A stretch of DNA of 34,354 bases from Gemmatimonadota bacterium (lineage in GTDB: Bacteria; Gemmatimonadota; Gemmatimonadetes; Gemmatimonadales; GWC2-71-9): NCBI GenBank assembly GCA_003220855.1, contig QHTP01000035.1, positions 1 through 34,354 on the forward strand, written 5' to 3'. Below are positions 17,176-25,017 of the stretch, in pieces. Numbering within the stretch: position 1 is the stretch's first letter; each line of letters opens with the position of its first letter. The position numbers were made by a program, and so were the translations under genes. Under the pieces are notes generated by a model, which did no database searches, had not been told where the DNA came from, and worked only from the letters and a program-made list of their open reading frames with translations.

Positions 17176-19295
17176 CAGAACGCCTGGCCCACCGCGAACT
17201 GTACCACCACGCGGCGCCAGAACCCCGGCGGCAAGCCGGGACGCACCAGCACCTGGTTCCCGGTCGAATCGGTCACCGCCGTCAGGCCCTTGGTCTTCGT
17301 ATTGAGCAGGTACAGCGCTCCAGGTTCGGAAGGATAGCCGTTGTAGGCGGCGTCCAGCCGTACCGGCCCGAGCGGGGTCACGAACCGAACACCCACACCC
17401 GGCGTGAATCGCACGCCTCCCACGGTCGCGACGTCCCGCTCCCACACCTGCCCCACATCCGCGAACACGGCCACCCGCATACGGTCGGGGAACAGCGGCG
17501 TCGGGAATCGGAACTCGGCATTGGCCACGAAGATCGCATTGCCGCCGGTGGCCGACGCCTGAAGGTTGTGGTAGGTCGTGTCGGTACCGCTGACTTCGAT
17601 GGAGTCCGTGACGTACACGCGCGGACCCAGATCGTTGCGGGCGTAGCCGCGCACCGAGTTGGGACCTCCGCCATAGAATCGCTGATCCGGCGGTACGAAC
17701 CTGACGCTCTGGCGGGCGAAGCTGATCTGGCGCGCCGGGAGGATCGTCCCGCTCAGCACGCGCCACGCGAATGCCCCGCGCCGCCCGATGGGATAGTAGT
17801 GCGACACCTCGAGCTGCCCGCGGTTGAATTCGTACAACGTGTCGGAGCCGACCAGCCGGGAAGAGTGCGTCAGCGACGCGGTGACGACACCGCCCCCCGT
17901 AGGGTCGAGCACCGAGTTCGTCTGGTTCCGCACGGCGGACACCGTCACCGCCCCGAACCGCCGCCGGTTCGAGAGGAACGCTTGCTCGGACGAGTCGCAC
18001 AGCCGGAACAGCTGGCAGTAAACGGCCGGGGCCGCGGCCGTCCGCCCCACGGAATAACTGTAGCCCAGCGTGACCGGAATGTTGCGCCGGGCATTGAACG
18101 TCACAGCCAGGTTCGCGCCCACCGCCTGGCGCGTGTACGCGTTGAACTCCGAGCGCCGCTCGGTGAACAGCGCAATGCTCGCGGCGTGCCGGGGCGACAG
18201 GAACGCCGGCTGGCGCACCGTGATGGTGGCGTTGTAGTTGACGGTATCGGATGTGGCATCGTCGTGGAGCGGATGACACACATTCTTCCTGAGCCCGGCA
18301 TCAACGGGAATGCCGACGCCGAGCTTGGAGAGCTGCCCGCTGAGATCGAGCGAGCGGGCGCCGCCGAGGAAGTCGTACGCCGTCCACCCGCTTTGCACTC
18401 GGAAGCAGTCGAGTGAGCCGTACCCCGCGCCGATCCTGATACGGTGCAGCGGTGCTTCCGCCACGCGCACGATCACCTGCACGGTCGAGTCGCCGCCGGG
18501 CCGGGGCACACTGTCGGCCAGCACCACGTTGACCGAACGGAACATCCCCAAGCCGTACAGGTCGCGCTGCGTCACATACAACTGATCCTGCCGAAACCAG
18601 TCCCCTGGCCGCACCGAGAGCATGCGCCGCACGCTTCCCGTGTCCACCTGGCCGGCACCCGCGATGATCACCTCGCCCACCCGCATCCGCCGCCCCGGCA
18701 CGCCCTCCAGCGCCGCGACCGCCTGGAGCGCCGCAGCGTCCACGTCGTAGCTCCGCAGCACGTCGGCGTACGGATACCCGCGATTCTTGAGCCGGCCCAC
18801 GATCGTGTCGGCGGACGCCTGGAACAGCGCCCGGTTGAACGGGTCCCCGACCTGCAGCGGCAGCGCCCGCTTCAAGGCCGGCACGTCCAGGATCGAGTCG
18901 ACGCCCAGCACGTCGAGCCTGGTGAGCCGCACCGGGTCGCCCTCGTAGATCCGGAACGTCACGTACACGTCCCTCGCATCGCGCCGCACCAGGGTGTCGA
19001 TCACGGCGTTCATGTACCCGCTCTGGCGATACAGCAGCAGCAGGCGAACGACGTCACGACGAAACTCGAGCTCGTTGAAGGACCGCTTCTCCCCGAGCCC
19101 GAGCCATCGGAGAAAGGGGCTGGTCGCGAAGGCGCTCGAATTGGTGGTGGCGATTGCGGCGCTCAGCGTGTAGCGGTCGATCGCGTGGTTCCCCTCGAAG
19201 GAAAGGCCGCGGACTACCCGCTGCGGCTCCTGCTGCGCGGCGAGGCGAGCCGCCGCGAGGACGGCGACGACGAGGACCGGAAGAGACGCACGCAA
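17175..19295 (-). CDS. Omp85-family outer-membrane protein (BamA/TamA-like)
   Basis: With the TTG start at 19295 the protein has 706 residues: a signal peptide (RASLPVLVVAVLAAARLAA), POTRA domains over about 25-330, and a C-terminal 16-strand barrel. The barrel carries the Omp85 hallmark FYGGGPNSVRGYARNDLG near residue 547, where VRGY is the loop-6 motif. POTRA segments include EGNHAIDRYTL and a glycine-rich turn in RMRVGEVIIAGAGQV. Paired with tamB it resembles TamA, while the size suits BamA or TamA equally. An ATG at 19370 would add 25 residues but lies upstream of the predicted transcription start and would give an unusually long, mostly polar lead before the signal peptide. The start is therefore uncertain. 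Confidence 0.92.
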   Translation of the reverse strand: MRASLPVLVVAVLAAARLAAQQEPQRVVRGLSFEGNHAIDRYTLSAAIATTNSSAFATSPFLRWLGLGEKRSFNELEFRRDVVRLLLLYRQSGYMNAVIDTLVRRDARDVYVTFRIYEGDPVRLTRLDVLGVDSILDVPALKRALPLQVGDPFNRALFQASADTIVGRLKNRGYPYADVLRSYDVDAAALQAVAALEGVPGRRMRVGEVIIAGAGQVDTGSVRRMLSVRPGDWFRQDQLYVTQRDLYGLGMFRSVNVVLADSVPRPGGDSTVQVIVRVAEAPLHRIRIGAGYGSLDCFRVQSGWTAYDFLGGARSLDLSGQLSKLGVGIPVDAGLRKNVCHPLHDDATSDTVNYNATITVRQPAFLSPRHAASIALFTERRSEFNAYTRQAVGANLAVTFNARRNIPVTLGYSYSVGRTAAAPAVYCQLFRLCDSSEQAFLSNRRRFGAVTVSAVRNQTNSVLDPTGGGVVTASLTHSSRLVGSDTLYEFNRGQLEVSHYYPIGRRGAFAWRVLSGTILPARQISFARQSVRFVPPDQRFYGGGPNSVRGYARNDLGPRVYVTDSIEVSGTDTTYHNLQASATGGNAIFVANAEFRFPTPLFPDRMRVAVFADVGQVWERDVATVGGVRFTPGVGVRFVTPLGPVRLDAAYNGYPSEPGALYLLNTKTKGLTAVTDSTGNQVLVRPGLPPGFWRRVVVQFAVGQAF

Positions 19296-19324
19296 TTGAC
19301 GCGGTCGGGCTGCCTCCCTATGTT
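19296..19324 (+). promoter_or_regulatory. Predicted sigma-70 promoter toward the peptide-binding protein gene
   Basis: TTGACG at 19296-19301 (five of six consensus bases) and TATGTT at 19319-19324 (four of six) are 17 bp apart. Transcription would start near 19331, about 38 nt before the ATG at 19369. The -10 box is shared with the minus-strand promoter below. Confidence 0.5.
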
Positions 19325-19348
19325 GGCTCGCTCCCCCCACACTGTCAA
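19320..19348 (-). promoter_or_regulatory. Predicted sigma-70 promoter toward the Omp85-tamB operon
   Basis: On the minus strand, a perfect TTGACA (19348-19343) and CAACAT (19325-19320, three of six) are 17 bp apart. The start would be near 19313, followed by GGGAGG and then the TTG at 19295. This layout argues for the TTG start rather than the ATG at 19370. Confidence 0.5.
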
Positions 19349-19368
19349 CCTTTTCGACACTCGACCCC

Positions 19369-20919
19369 ATGCGCGCGCGCTCCATCCTCCTGCACACGAC
19401 CCTCGTTGCCACGATCGCATGTGGTCGCACGGCCCCCGGGCGCGCCGGGCTCGTCTACTACGAGTCGTACGACCCGCGCTCGCTCGATCCCGCGCTGTCG
19501 ACCGACGTGCCCACCGGGGAGATGGTCACGCTCGCGTTCGACGGGTTGACGCAGTTCGATCCCGATGGCCGGCTCGAGCCGGCGCTGGCCGATCGCTGGA
19601 CCGCGTCGCCGGACGGTCGACGCTACGTGTTTCACCTGCGAGCGGGCGTCAAGTTCCACAACGGGACGCCACTCACCGCCGCGGCGGTGCGCGCGAGCTT
19701 CCTGCGGGTGCTCGCCCCAGGGACCCGGGGCGGTCGCCCCTGGCCGCTGTACCCCATCGCCGGGGCCGAGGAGTACGCGGCCGGCCGCGCCGCGGGCGTG
19801 CGCGGCATGACGCTGCGCGACGACTCGGGGCTGGCGTTCACGCTGACGGAGCCGCTCGCCATCTTCCCGAAGTTTCTCGCCATGCCGGTCGCGAGCGTGA
19901 CGCCCGCGCCCGCGCCGCCGGAGCTGGGGCAGCGACCGATCGGGACGGGCCCGTGGCGGTTCGTGGCGTGGCAGCACGACGACGCGCTCACGTTCGCGCG
20001 CAATCCCGACTACTGGGGTGGCGCCCCGCTCGCCGACACGCTCATCGTGCGCATCGTCCCCGAGCCGCTCACCCGGGCCGCCGAGTTCGAGGCAGGCCGG
20101 TTGAGCGTGATCGAGGTGCCGTTCGGCGAGACGGCGCGGTGGCGCGCGCAGCACCCCGGCTGGCTGGCCGAGAAACCGGCGCTGCGCGTGGTCTACGTCG
20201 CGCTCAACAACCGGCGTGGGCCGCTCTCCGACACGCGCGTGCGCCGGGCCATCAACCAGGCGGTGAACGTGCCGGAGATCCTGGCGACCGTGTACGGCGG
20301 GCGCGGCATCCTGGCACGCGGCGCGATCCCGCCCGCCCTCGCCGGGAGCGACACCACGCGTCGGGCATACGGCTACGATCCCGCCGCCGCGCGGCGGCTG
20401 CTCGCCGAAGCGGGGTACGCCGGTGGCATCGACGTGCAGCTGTGGCGCACGGCGTCGAACGTCGAGTTGTCGCGCGCGGCCCAAGCGATTCAATCCCAGC
20501 TCGCCGCGGCGGGGGTACGGGTGGAGCTGGTCGAGCGCGACGCCTCGAGTCAGCGCGAGGCGGCCCGCAAGGGCCAGGCCGACATGGTGATTCTCGACTG
20601 GTGGGCCGACTATCCCGACGCCGACAACTTCCTCTATCCACTGTTCTACTCGGGGAGCTTCGGGGCGGGCGGGAACTATGCGTTCTACTCGGACGCCGTC
20701 ACGGACTCGCTCATTCTCGCCGCCCGGCGAACCACGGACGACGCCGGCCGCACGGCGCTGTACCGGCGGATCGACGACCGTGTCTACGCCGCGGCGCCGT
20801 GGCTCTACCTCTGGTTCCCAAAGGACCTGTGGGCCCACCGGCCCGACCTGGGCGGGTGGGATCTGCCGGTCATCTTCAACGGACAGCGCTGGACCCACGC
20901 GCGCGTCGGGGGCCGGTGA
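19369..20919 (+). CDS. Family 5 solute-binding protein of a peptide ABC transporter
   Basis: A 516-residue extracytoplasmic binding protein of the DppA/OppA family. The N terminus is a signal peptide ending in TIAC, a plausible but not perfect lipobox, so it is probably a lipoprotein processed by Lgt. Family words include SYDPRSLDPALSTD, LAFDGLTQFDPDGRLEPALADRW, YVFHLRAGVKFHNGTPLTAA, IGTGPWRF, RNPDYWGGAPLADTLIVRI and VRRAINQAVNVPEIL. It should deliver oligopeptides (or another ligand of this broad family) to the permease encoded next. The permease start overlaps its stop by one base (TGATG). The start ATG lies 74 nt from the start of the divergent Omp85 gene and has no clear Shine-Dalgarno sequence. 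Confidence 0.95.
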   Translation: MRARSILLHTTLVATIACGRTAPGRAGLVYYESYDPRSLDPALSTDVPTGEMVTLAFDGLTQFDPDGRLEPALADRWTASPDGRRYVFHLRAGVKFHNGTPLTAAAVRASFLRVLAPGTRGGRPWPLYPIAGAEEYAAGRAAGVRGMTLRDDSGLAFTLTEPLAIFPKFLAMPVASVTPAPAPPELGQRPIGTGPWRFVAWQHDDALTFARNPDYWGGAPLADTLIVRIVPEPLTRAAEFEAGRLSVIEVPFGETARWRAQHPGWLAEKPALRVVYVALNNRRGPLSDTRVRRAINQAVNVPEILATVYGGRGILARGAIPPALAGSDTTRRAYGYDPAAARRLLAEAGYAGGIDVQLWRTASNVELSRAAQAIQSQLAAAGVRVELVERDASSQREAARKGQADMVILDWWADYPDADNFLYPLFYSGSFGAGGNYAFYSDAVTDSLILAARRTTDDAGRTALYRRIDDRVYAAAPWLYLWFPKDLWAHRPDLGGWDLPVIFNGQRWTHARVGGR

Positions 20920-21836
20920 TGCGGCTCGTCGGGCGGCGCCTGCTCATGACGCTGCCGACGCTGTTCGGGGTGCTGGTGGTTGCCTTTCTGCTGCTGAACG
21001 TCGCCCCGGGCGATCCCGTCGCCGCGATGGTGGGCGAGCGCGCCGACTCGGCCACGATCGCGCGGCTGCGGGCCGAGCTGCATCTCGACGATCCGCTCCC
21101 GGCACGGTTCGGGCACTACGTGTGGGGCGTGGTGCGGGGCGATTTGGGGCGCTCCTACATCACCCAGCGACCGATCGTCCAGGACCTGGAGGAGCGCTTC
21201 CCCAAGACGGTGCAGCTCGCCCTGGCGGCGATGCTCCTCGCCGCGCTGTGCGGCATCACGCTGGGGGCGGTGTCGGCGGTCCAGCCGGGGGGCGTGTTCG
21301 ACCGGCTCGCCATGCTCGTGTCGTATCTGGGAGTGTCGTTCCCCGTGTACTGGGTGGGGCTGCTCCTGATCCTCGTGTTCGCGCTGGGCCTCCACTGGCT
21401 GCCGCCGTCGGGCTCGGGCGGCCTCGCGTATCTCGTCTTGCCCGCGCTGACGCTCGGGATGCGCTCGATCGCGTTCCTGTCGCGCATCACCCGCGCGGCC
21501 ATGCTCGACGTGCTGTCGAGCGATTTCGTGCGCACGGCGCGGGCGAAGGGCTTGAGCGAGGCGACGGTGGTGCTGCGTCATGGGCTCCGCAACGCGCTGG
21601 TCCCGGTGATCACCGTACTGGGACTCGACACCGGGAGCTATCTGACCGGCAGTATTCTCACGGAGACGATCTTCGGCTGGCCGGGCCTAGGCCGCTACGT
21701 GCTCACCGCGATCGAGAAACGCGACCTGCCGGCGATCCAGGGAGGTATTCTGTTCATGTCCCTCGTGTTCGTGCTGGTGAACCTCGTGACGGACTTGCTC
21801 TATGCGAAAGCTGATCCTCGCATCGCTTACGATTAG
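20919..21836 (+). CDS. DppB-type ABC transporter permease
   Basis: A 305-residue inner-membrane protein with six predicted helices. Its N-terminal half has the family's NVAPGDPVAAMVGERAD, LRAELHLDDPLPARFGHYV and GRSYITQRPIVQDLEERFPKT (GxSxxxxxPV) words. The cytoplasmic coupling loop is RTARAKGLSEATVVLRHGLRN (EAA motif), followed by ETIFGWPGLGRYVLTAIEKRD. The C terminus DLLYAKADPRIAYD is the usual DppB end, so the gene is complete. DppB normally pairs with DppC and two ATPases; none of these follow here, and the next gene is a carboxypeptidase. Either the partners are elsewhere in the genome or this is a reduced system. Confidence 0.95.
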   Translation: MRLVGRRLLMTLPTLFGVLVVAFLLLNVAPGDPVAAMVGERADSATIARLRAELHLDDPLPARFGHYVWGVVRGDLGRSYITQRPIVQDLEERFPKTVQLALAAMLLAALCGITLGAVSAVQPGGVFDRLAMLVSYLGVSFPVYWVGLLLILVFALGLHWLPPSGSGGLAYLVLPALTLGMRSIAFLSRITRAAMLDVLSSDFVRTARAKGLSEATVVLRHGLRNALVPVITVLGLDTGSYLTGSILTETIFGWPGLGRYVLTAIEKRDLPAIQGGILFMSLVFVLVNLVTDLLYAKADPRIAYD

Positions 21837-23319
21837 CTCGGGCCTCGCGGCGCAATCATCCGTCCCGCGGCCGCGCACCGCGGCGCTGCGCGGCTCCCTG
21901 GAGCACCGGCTGGCGCAGCTGGTCGACGCGCCGCCGTTCGACCGCGCCACGTGGGGGATGTACGTGGTGGACGACCGCGGCCGCGTGGTGTACCAGCGCA
22001 ACGCCGATCATTTTTCCGTGCCGGCGAGCAACACCAAGCTCGTCGTCACCGCGGCCGCGGCCGTGCTGCTGCCGGTGGATTACCGCGTGACGACGAGTCT
22101 GTACGTGAACGGGCGGGTGGAGGGCGGCGTGCTGTACGGCGACCTGATCCTCTACGGGCGGGGCGATCCCACGTGGTCGGAGCGGTGCTTCTCCGTCGAC
22201 ACGCTCGCGCCCGGCGCCTGTGACTCGGTGTCCACGGCCATCGACGCCATCGCGGACTCCGTACGCGCCCGCGGCATCCGGCGCATCACGGGAAAGCTGG
22301 TGGGCGACGGGTCGTATTTCGAGCCGACCCTGATTCACTACGGCTGGAACGCGTGGGACCTGACGTGGTGGTACGCGGCCCCGGTTTCGGGCCTCGGGTT
22401 CCACGACAACAGCCTGGACTTCCACATCGCCCCCGGGCCCGCCGTGGACGCACCGCCGGTGATCACGTGGTCACCCGACCTGGGGCTCATCACGTTCGAA
22501 AACCGCGCCCGCACTGTGCCCGCGGACTCAACATCGACCATCGGCGACAACTTCTTCCGGAGCGGCGCGGGGTGGAACGTGCGGGCGGAGGGGACGGTCG
22601 CACTCGGCAAGAAGCCATGGGTGGAGAGCGTGGCGCTTCCGGACCCGAACCTCTACGCCGCGCGGGCCCTGGCGACGTCGCTCGGACGCAAGGGCGTGGC
22701 GGTAGCGGGGGGCGCGCTGAGCACCACCGATTCGCTCGCCTACCGAGCCGCCCGGTGCTGCGGGTCGCCCCTCGTCGAATACCGCGGGCGCCCGCTGCCC
22801 GACGTCATCTTCCCGATCCTCAACACCAGCCAGAACTGGTTCGCCGAAATGCTGCTGAAGGTGCTGGGTCGCGAGATCAAAGGAGAGGGCAGCTGGGCGG
22901 CGGGGCTCGACGTGGAGCGCCGTTTCTTGATCGATTCGGTGAAGATCGACTCCACCGCCTTCGCGCTCGAGGACGGGTCGGGGCTCGCGGCCGGCAACCT
23001 GGTCACGCCGCACGCGTTCGCCCAGCTCCTGGCGTACATGCACCGCCATCCCAAAGGAGCGGCGTTCGTGGCCGCCCTGCCGCACGCGGGACAACCGGGG
23101 TCGCTCCTCAAGCGCTTCGTCGGCACGCCGCTCGAAGGCCGCGTGATCGCGAAGACCGGCAGCATCGATCGCGTCAACAGCCTGTCGGGCTACATCGAGC
23201 AGCCGAATGGCCGGACCGTCACGTTCAGCGTCCAGGCGAACGGGCATGCGGTTCCCTACCAACAAATGTTGGCGCAGATCGACTCGGTAGTGGTTGAAAT
23301 AGGAAAGACGTCACGGTAA
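21802..23319 (+). CDS. dacB: D-alanyl-D-alanine carboxypeptidase/endopeptidase (PBP4/DacB family)
   Basis: A 505-residue S13-family penicillin-binding protein acting on peptidoglycan in the periplasm. The signal peptide is MRKLILASLTISSGLAAQ. All three active-site motifs are present: SNTK (S76 nucleophile, K79), SQN (343-345) and KTG (451-453). The long insert between the SxxK and SxN motifs is typical of the class. The start overlaps the 3' end of the permease gene by 35 nt in another frame; both the DppB C terminus and this signal peptide look authentic. The last codons run into a GACGTCACGG repeat at the gene's end. It trims the fifth D-Ala or cuts cross-links. Confidence 0.96.
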   Translation: MRKLILASLTISSGLAAQSSVPRPRTAALRGSLEHRLAQLVDAPPFDRATWGMYVVDDRGRVVYQRNADHFSVPASNTKLVVTAAAAVLLPVDYRVTTSLYVNGRVEGGVLYGDLILYGRGDPTWSERCFSVDTLAPGACDSVSTAIDAIADSVRARGIRRITGKLVGDGSYFEPTLIHYGWNAWDLTWWYAAPVSGLGFHDNSLDFHIAPGPAVDAPPVITWSPDLGLITFENRARTVPADSTSTIGDNFFRSGAGWNVRAEGTVALGKKPWVESVALPDPNLYAARALATSLGRKGVAVAGGALSTTDSLAYRAARCCGSPLVEYRGRPLPDVIFPILNTSQNWFAEMLLKVLGREIKGEGSWAAGLDVERRFLIDSVKIDSTAFALEDGSGLAAGNLVTPHAFAQLLAYMHRHPKGAAFVAALPHAGQPGSLLKRFVGTPLEGRVIAKTGSIDRVNSLSGYIEQPNGRTVTFSVQANGHAVPYQQMLAQIDSVVVEIGKTSR

Positions 23320-23394
23320 GACGTCACGGGAACGACGTCGTCCCGTGACGCCTCTCCGCGGCGGTTCTCCGTGACGTAGTTCCCTTGACGCCTT
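23304..23394. repeat. Inverted array of 13-bp units between convergent genes
   Basis: Two near-identical 13-mers with core ACGTCACGG (23304-23316 and 23317-23329) are followed by a 13-bp centre and then four 13-bp units starting at 23343, 23356, 23369 and 23382. Two of the right-hand units begin CCGTGACG, the complement of the left core. The array covers the last codons of dacB and reaches the stop of the reductase gene on the other strand. The second and fourth right-hand units are diverged. Confidence 0.75.
23322..23350. terminator. Perfect 10-bp hairpin between convergent genes
   Basis: CGTCACGGGA (23322-23331) pairs exactly with TCCCGTGACG (23341-23350) across a 9-base loop that is itself nearly self-complementary. 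It follows the dacB stop at once and could act as a terminator for either strand. No run of T follows on either side, so intrinsic termination is uncertain. Confidence 0.45.
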
Positions 23395-24417
23395 TTAGTC
23401 TTCTGTCTGCCCGAATAACGCCATGTTGCTCGAATGCCCCGGCTCGACCTTCGCCGCGGGATTGATGAAGTGCACCGCATGGTTGACGGCGATGGCCGCC
23501 TCGGCCGCGCCCGTCGCGATCAGCTTGAGCTTGCCCGGATAGGTGGTGATGTCCCCGGCGGCGAACACGCCCGGCAGGTTGGTGGCCATCGTCTGCGAGA
23601 CCTTGATCTCGCCCTTCTCGATGTCGAGCCCCCACTGCGCGATCGCGCCGAGTGAGGAGATGAAGCCGAGCTGCGGGATCACACTGTCGACCGCGAGACG
23701 CTCCTCGAGCTTGGTCTTGCTGTTGTAGATGGTCACGGCGTCTATGCGCTCGTCGCCGTGGATCATCCTCAGCTCCCAGAACGTGCGGAGCTCCATTTTG
23801 CCCGCCGCGGACAGCTCCTGCACCTGACGCACCGTCGCGGCGTGCGCGCGGAAGCCGTCGCGGCGGTGGATCATCACGATGGACCGGGCGATCCCCTGCA
23901 GGTTCACGGCCCAGTCGAACGCCGAATCACCGCCGCCGACCAGCAGGACGCGTTTGCCGCTGAACAGCTTCGGATCGAGCACGCGGTCGTGCAGCCCTTT
24001 CCCGTACCAGCGGTCCACGTCCTTGAGGGGCAACTTGCGGGGCGTGAACGCGCCGATGCCGCCCGCGATCAGCACCGTGCGCGACGGGTACTCGTCCCTT
24101 TCCGTCACGACCGTGAACGCCGGCTGCCCGTTCTCCGAGTCGCGCTTCAGGCCCGTCACGTTCTCCCCGAGGTGGACCGGCGGCTTGAACTGGAACGCCT
24201 GCTCGGCCATGCCCTTCACGAGGTCTTTGGAGAGGACCTTCGGGAAGCCCGCCACGTCGAAGATGTACTTCTCGGGATATAGCGCGGTCAGCTGCCCGCC
24301 GACCTGGTCGAGGTTGTCGATCAGGCGGCAGGATGCCCCGCGCATCCCGGCGTAAAACGCGCCGAACAACCCGGTCGGACCGGCGCCGATTATGGTGATA
24401 TCTTTGACGTCCTGCAT
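23395..24417 (-). CDS. Ferredoxin--NADP reductase, thioredoxin-reductase-like type
   Basis: A 340-residue flavoprotein. The FAD-binding GAGPTG is at 11-16 with the glutathione-reductase-type DQVGGQLTALYPEKYIFDVAGFP segment. The NADPH fold has VLLVGGGDSAFDWA, followed by the HRRDGFRAH phosphate-binding region, and the second FAD motif is FAAGDI near the C terminus. No CxxC redox pair is present, which separates it from true thioredoxin reductases and fits the YumC-type ferredoxin or flavodoxin reductases. It supplies reduced ferredoxin or uses it to make NADPH. The start ATG at 24417 has a TTG alternative 9 nt upstream. It is transcribed away from the adenosyltransferase gene. Confidence 0.95.
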   Translation of the reverse strand: MQDVKDITIIGAGPTGLFGAFYAGMRGASCRLIDNLDQVGGQLTALYPEKYIFDVAGFPKVLSKDLVKGMAEQAFQFKPPVHLGENVTGLKRDSENGQPAFTVVTERDEYPSRTVLIAGGIGAFTPRKLPLKDVDRWYGKGLHDRVLDPKLFSGKRVLLVGGGDSAFDWAVNLQGIARSIVMIHRRDGFRAHAATVRQVQELSAAGKMELRTFWELRMIHGDERIDAVTIYNSKTKLEERLAVDSVIPQLGFISSLGAIAQWGLDIEKGEIKVSQTMATNLPGVFAAGDITTYPGKLKLIATGAAEAAIAVNHAVHFINPAAKVEPGHSSNMALFGQTED

Positions 24418-24441
24418 GGGCTTCAATCGTAACGGAAGCCC
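24418..24441. promoter_or_regulatory. 7-bp inverted repeat in the reductase/adenosyltransferase gap
   Basis: GGGCTTC (24418-24424) and GAAGCCC (24435-24441) are perfect complements 10 bases apart. They lie directly upstream of the reductase ATG in a divergent gap of only 48 bp. It may be an operator or a leader hairpin. I see no clear -10/-35 pair here. Confidence 0.4.
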
Positions 24442-24465
24442 CGGAGAGAAGGGAGAGGGGAGCGG

Positions 24466-25017
24466 TTGAAGATCTATACCAAGACGGGGGACGGTGGAGA
24501 AACAGGGCTGTTTGGCGGCGGCCGGACGCCCAAGGACAGTCCCCGCGTGGCGGCGTACGGCGAAGTGGACGAGTTGAACGCGGCGCTCGGGCTGGCGCAC
24601 GCGCTCGCACCCGAGCAGTTCGCTGATGCCCTGCTGCAGAGCATCCAGCGCGATCTGTTCACCATCGGGGCGGAGCTCGCGACGCCGGACCCCGACAAGC
24701 TGCACAAGGCGCTCTCCCGCAGCGGCGCGGCCATCGGCCAATCGGACATCGCCGCGCTCGAGGACGCCATCGATGGACACGAGTCGCGGCTCGAGCCGCT
24801 CAAGAACTTCATTGTGCCGGGCGGAACGCCCAAAGCCGCGGCGTTGCACCTAGGGCGCACGGTGTGTCGCCGGGCCGAGCGCGCCGTCGTCGCCCTGGCG
24901 CGCCACGAGCAAACCAACCCCGCGATCCTCCGGTACCTGAACCGCCTGTCGGATCTCCTGTTCGTCCTGGCGCGCGCCGCCAACGCGCACGCCGGACGCC
25001 CCGACGTCAAGTGGTGA
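24466..25017 (+). CDS. PduO-type ATP:cob(I)alamin adenosyltransferase
   Basis: The enzyme makes adenosylcobalamin by moving the 5'-deoxyadenosyl group of ATP to cob(I)alamin. The 183-residue protein has the PduO ATP-binding N terminus KIYTKTGDGGETGLFGGGR, then VAAYGEVDELNAALG, and the C-terminal ILRYLNRLSDLLFVLAR helix with the conserved RxxN. The TTG start is supported by the N-terminal motif beginning at the next codon and by the purine-rich GGGAGAGGGGAG just upstream. Its stop overlaps the aroB start (GTGA). No other B12 gene is nearby, and the gap is too short for a cobalamin riboswitch. Confidence 0.95.
   Translation: MKIYTKTGDGGETGLFGGGRTPKDSPRVAAYGEVDELNAALGLAHALAPEQFADALLQSIQRDLFTIGAELATPDPDKLHKALSRSGAAIGQSDIAALEDAIDGHESRLEPLKNFIVPGGTPKAAALHLGRTVCRRAERAVVALARHEQTNPAILRYLNRLSDLLFVLARAANAHAGRPDVKW

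Noticed and set aside
12754..18279. A single minus-strand frame of 1841 codons
   Set aside because: The part beyond 17175 overlaps the Omp85 gene in a different frame and has no family features. The TamB membrane helix and the ATGA overlap place the true start at 17175.
21802..21836. Programmed frameshift fusing the permease and the carboxypeptidase
   Set aside because: Both proteins look complete at the junction: a normal DppB C terminus and a normal signal peptide.
24418..24465. Cobalamin riboswitch before the adenosyltransferase gene
   Set aside because: The gap is only 48 bp, far too short for the riboswitch fold.
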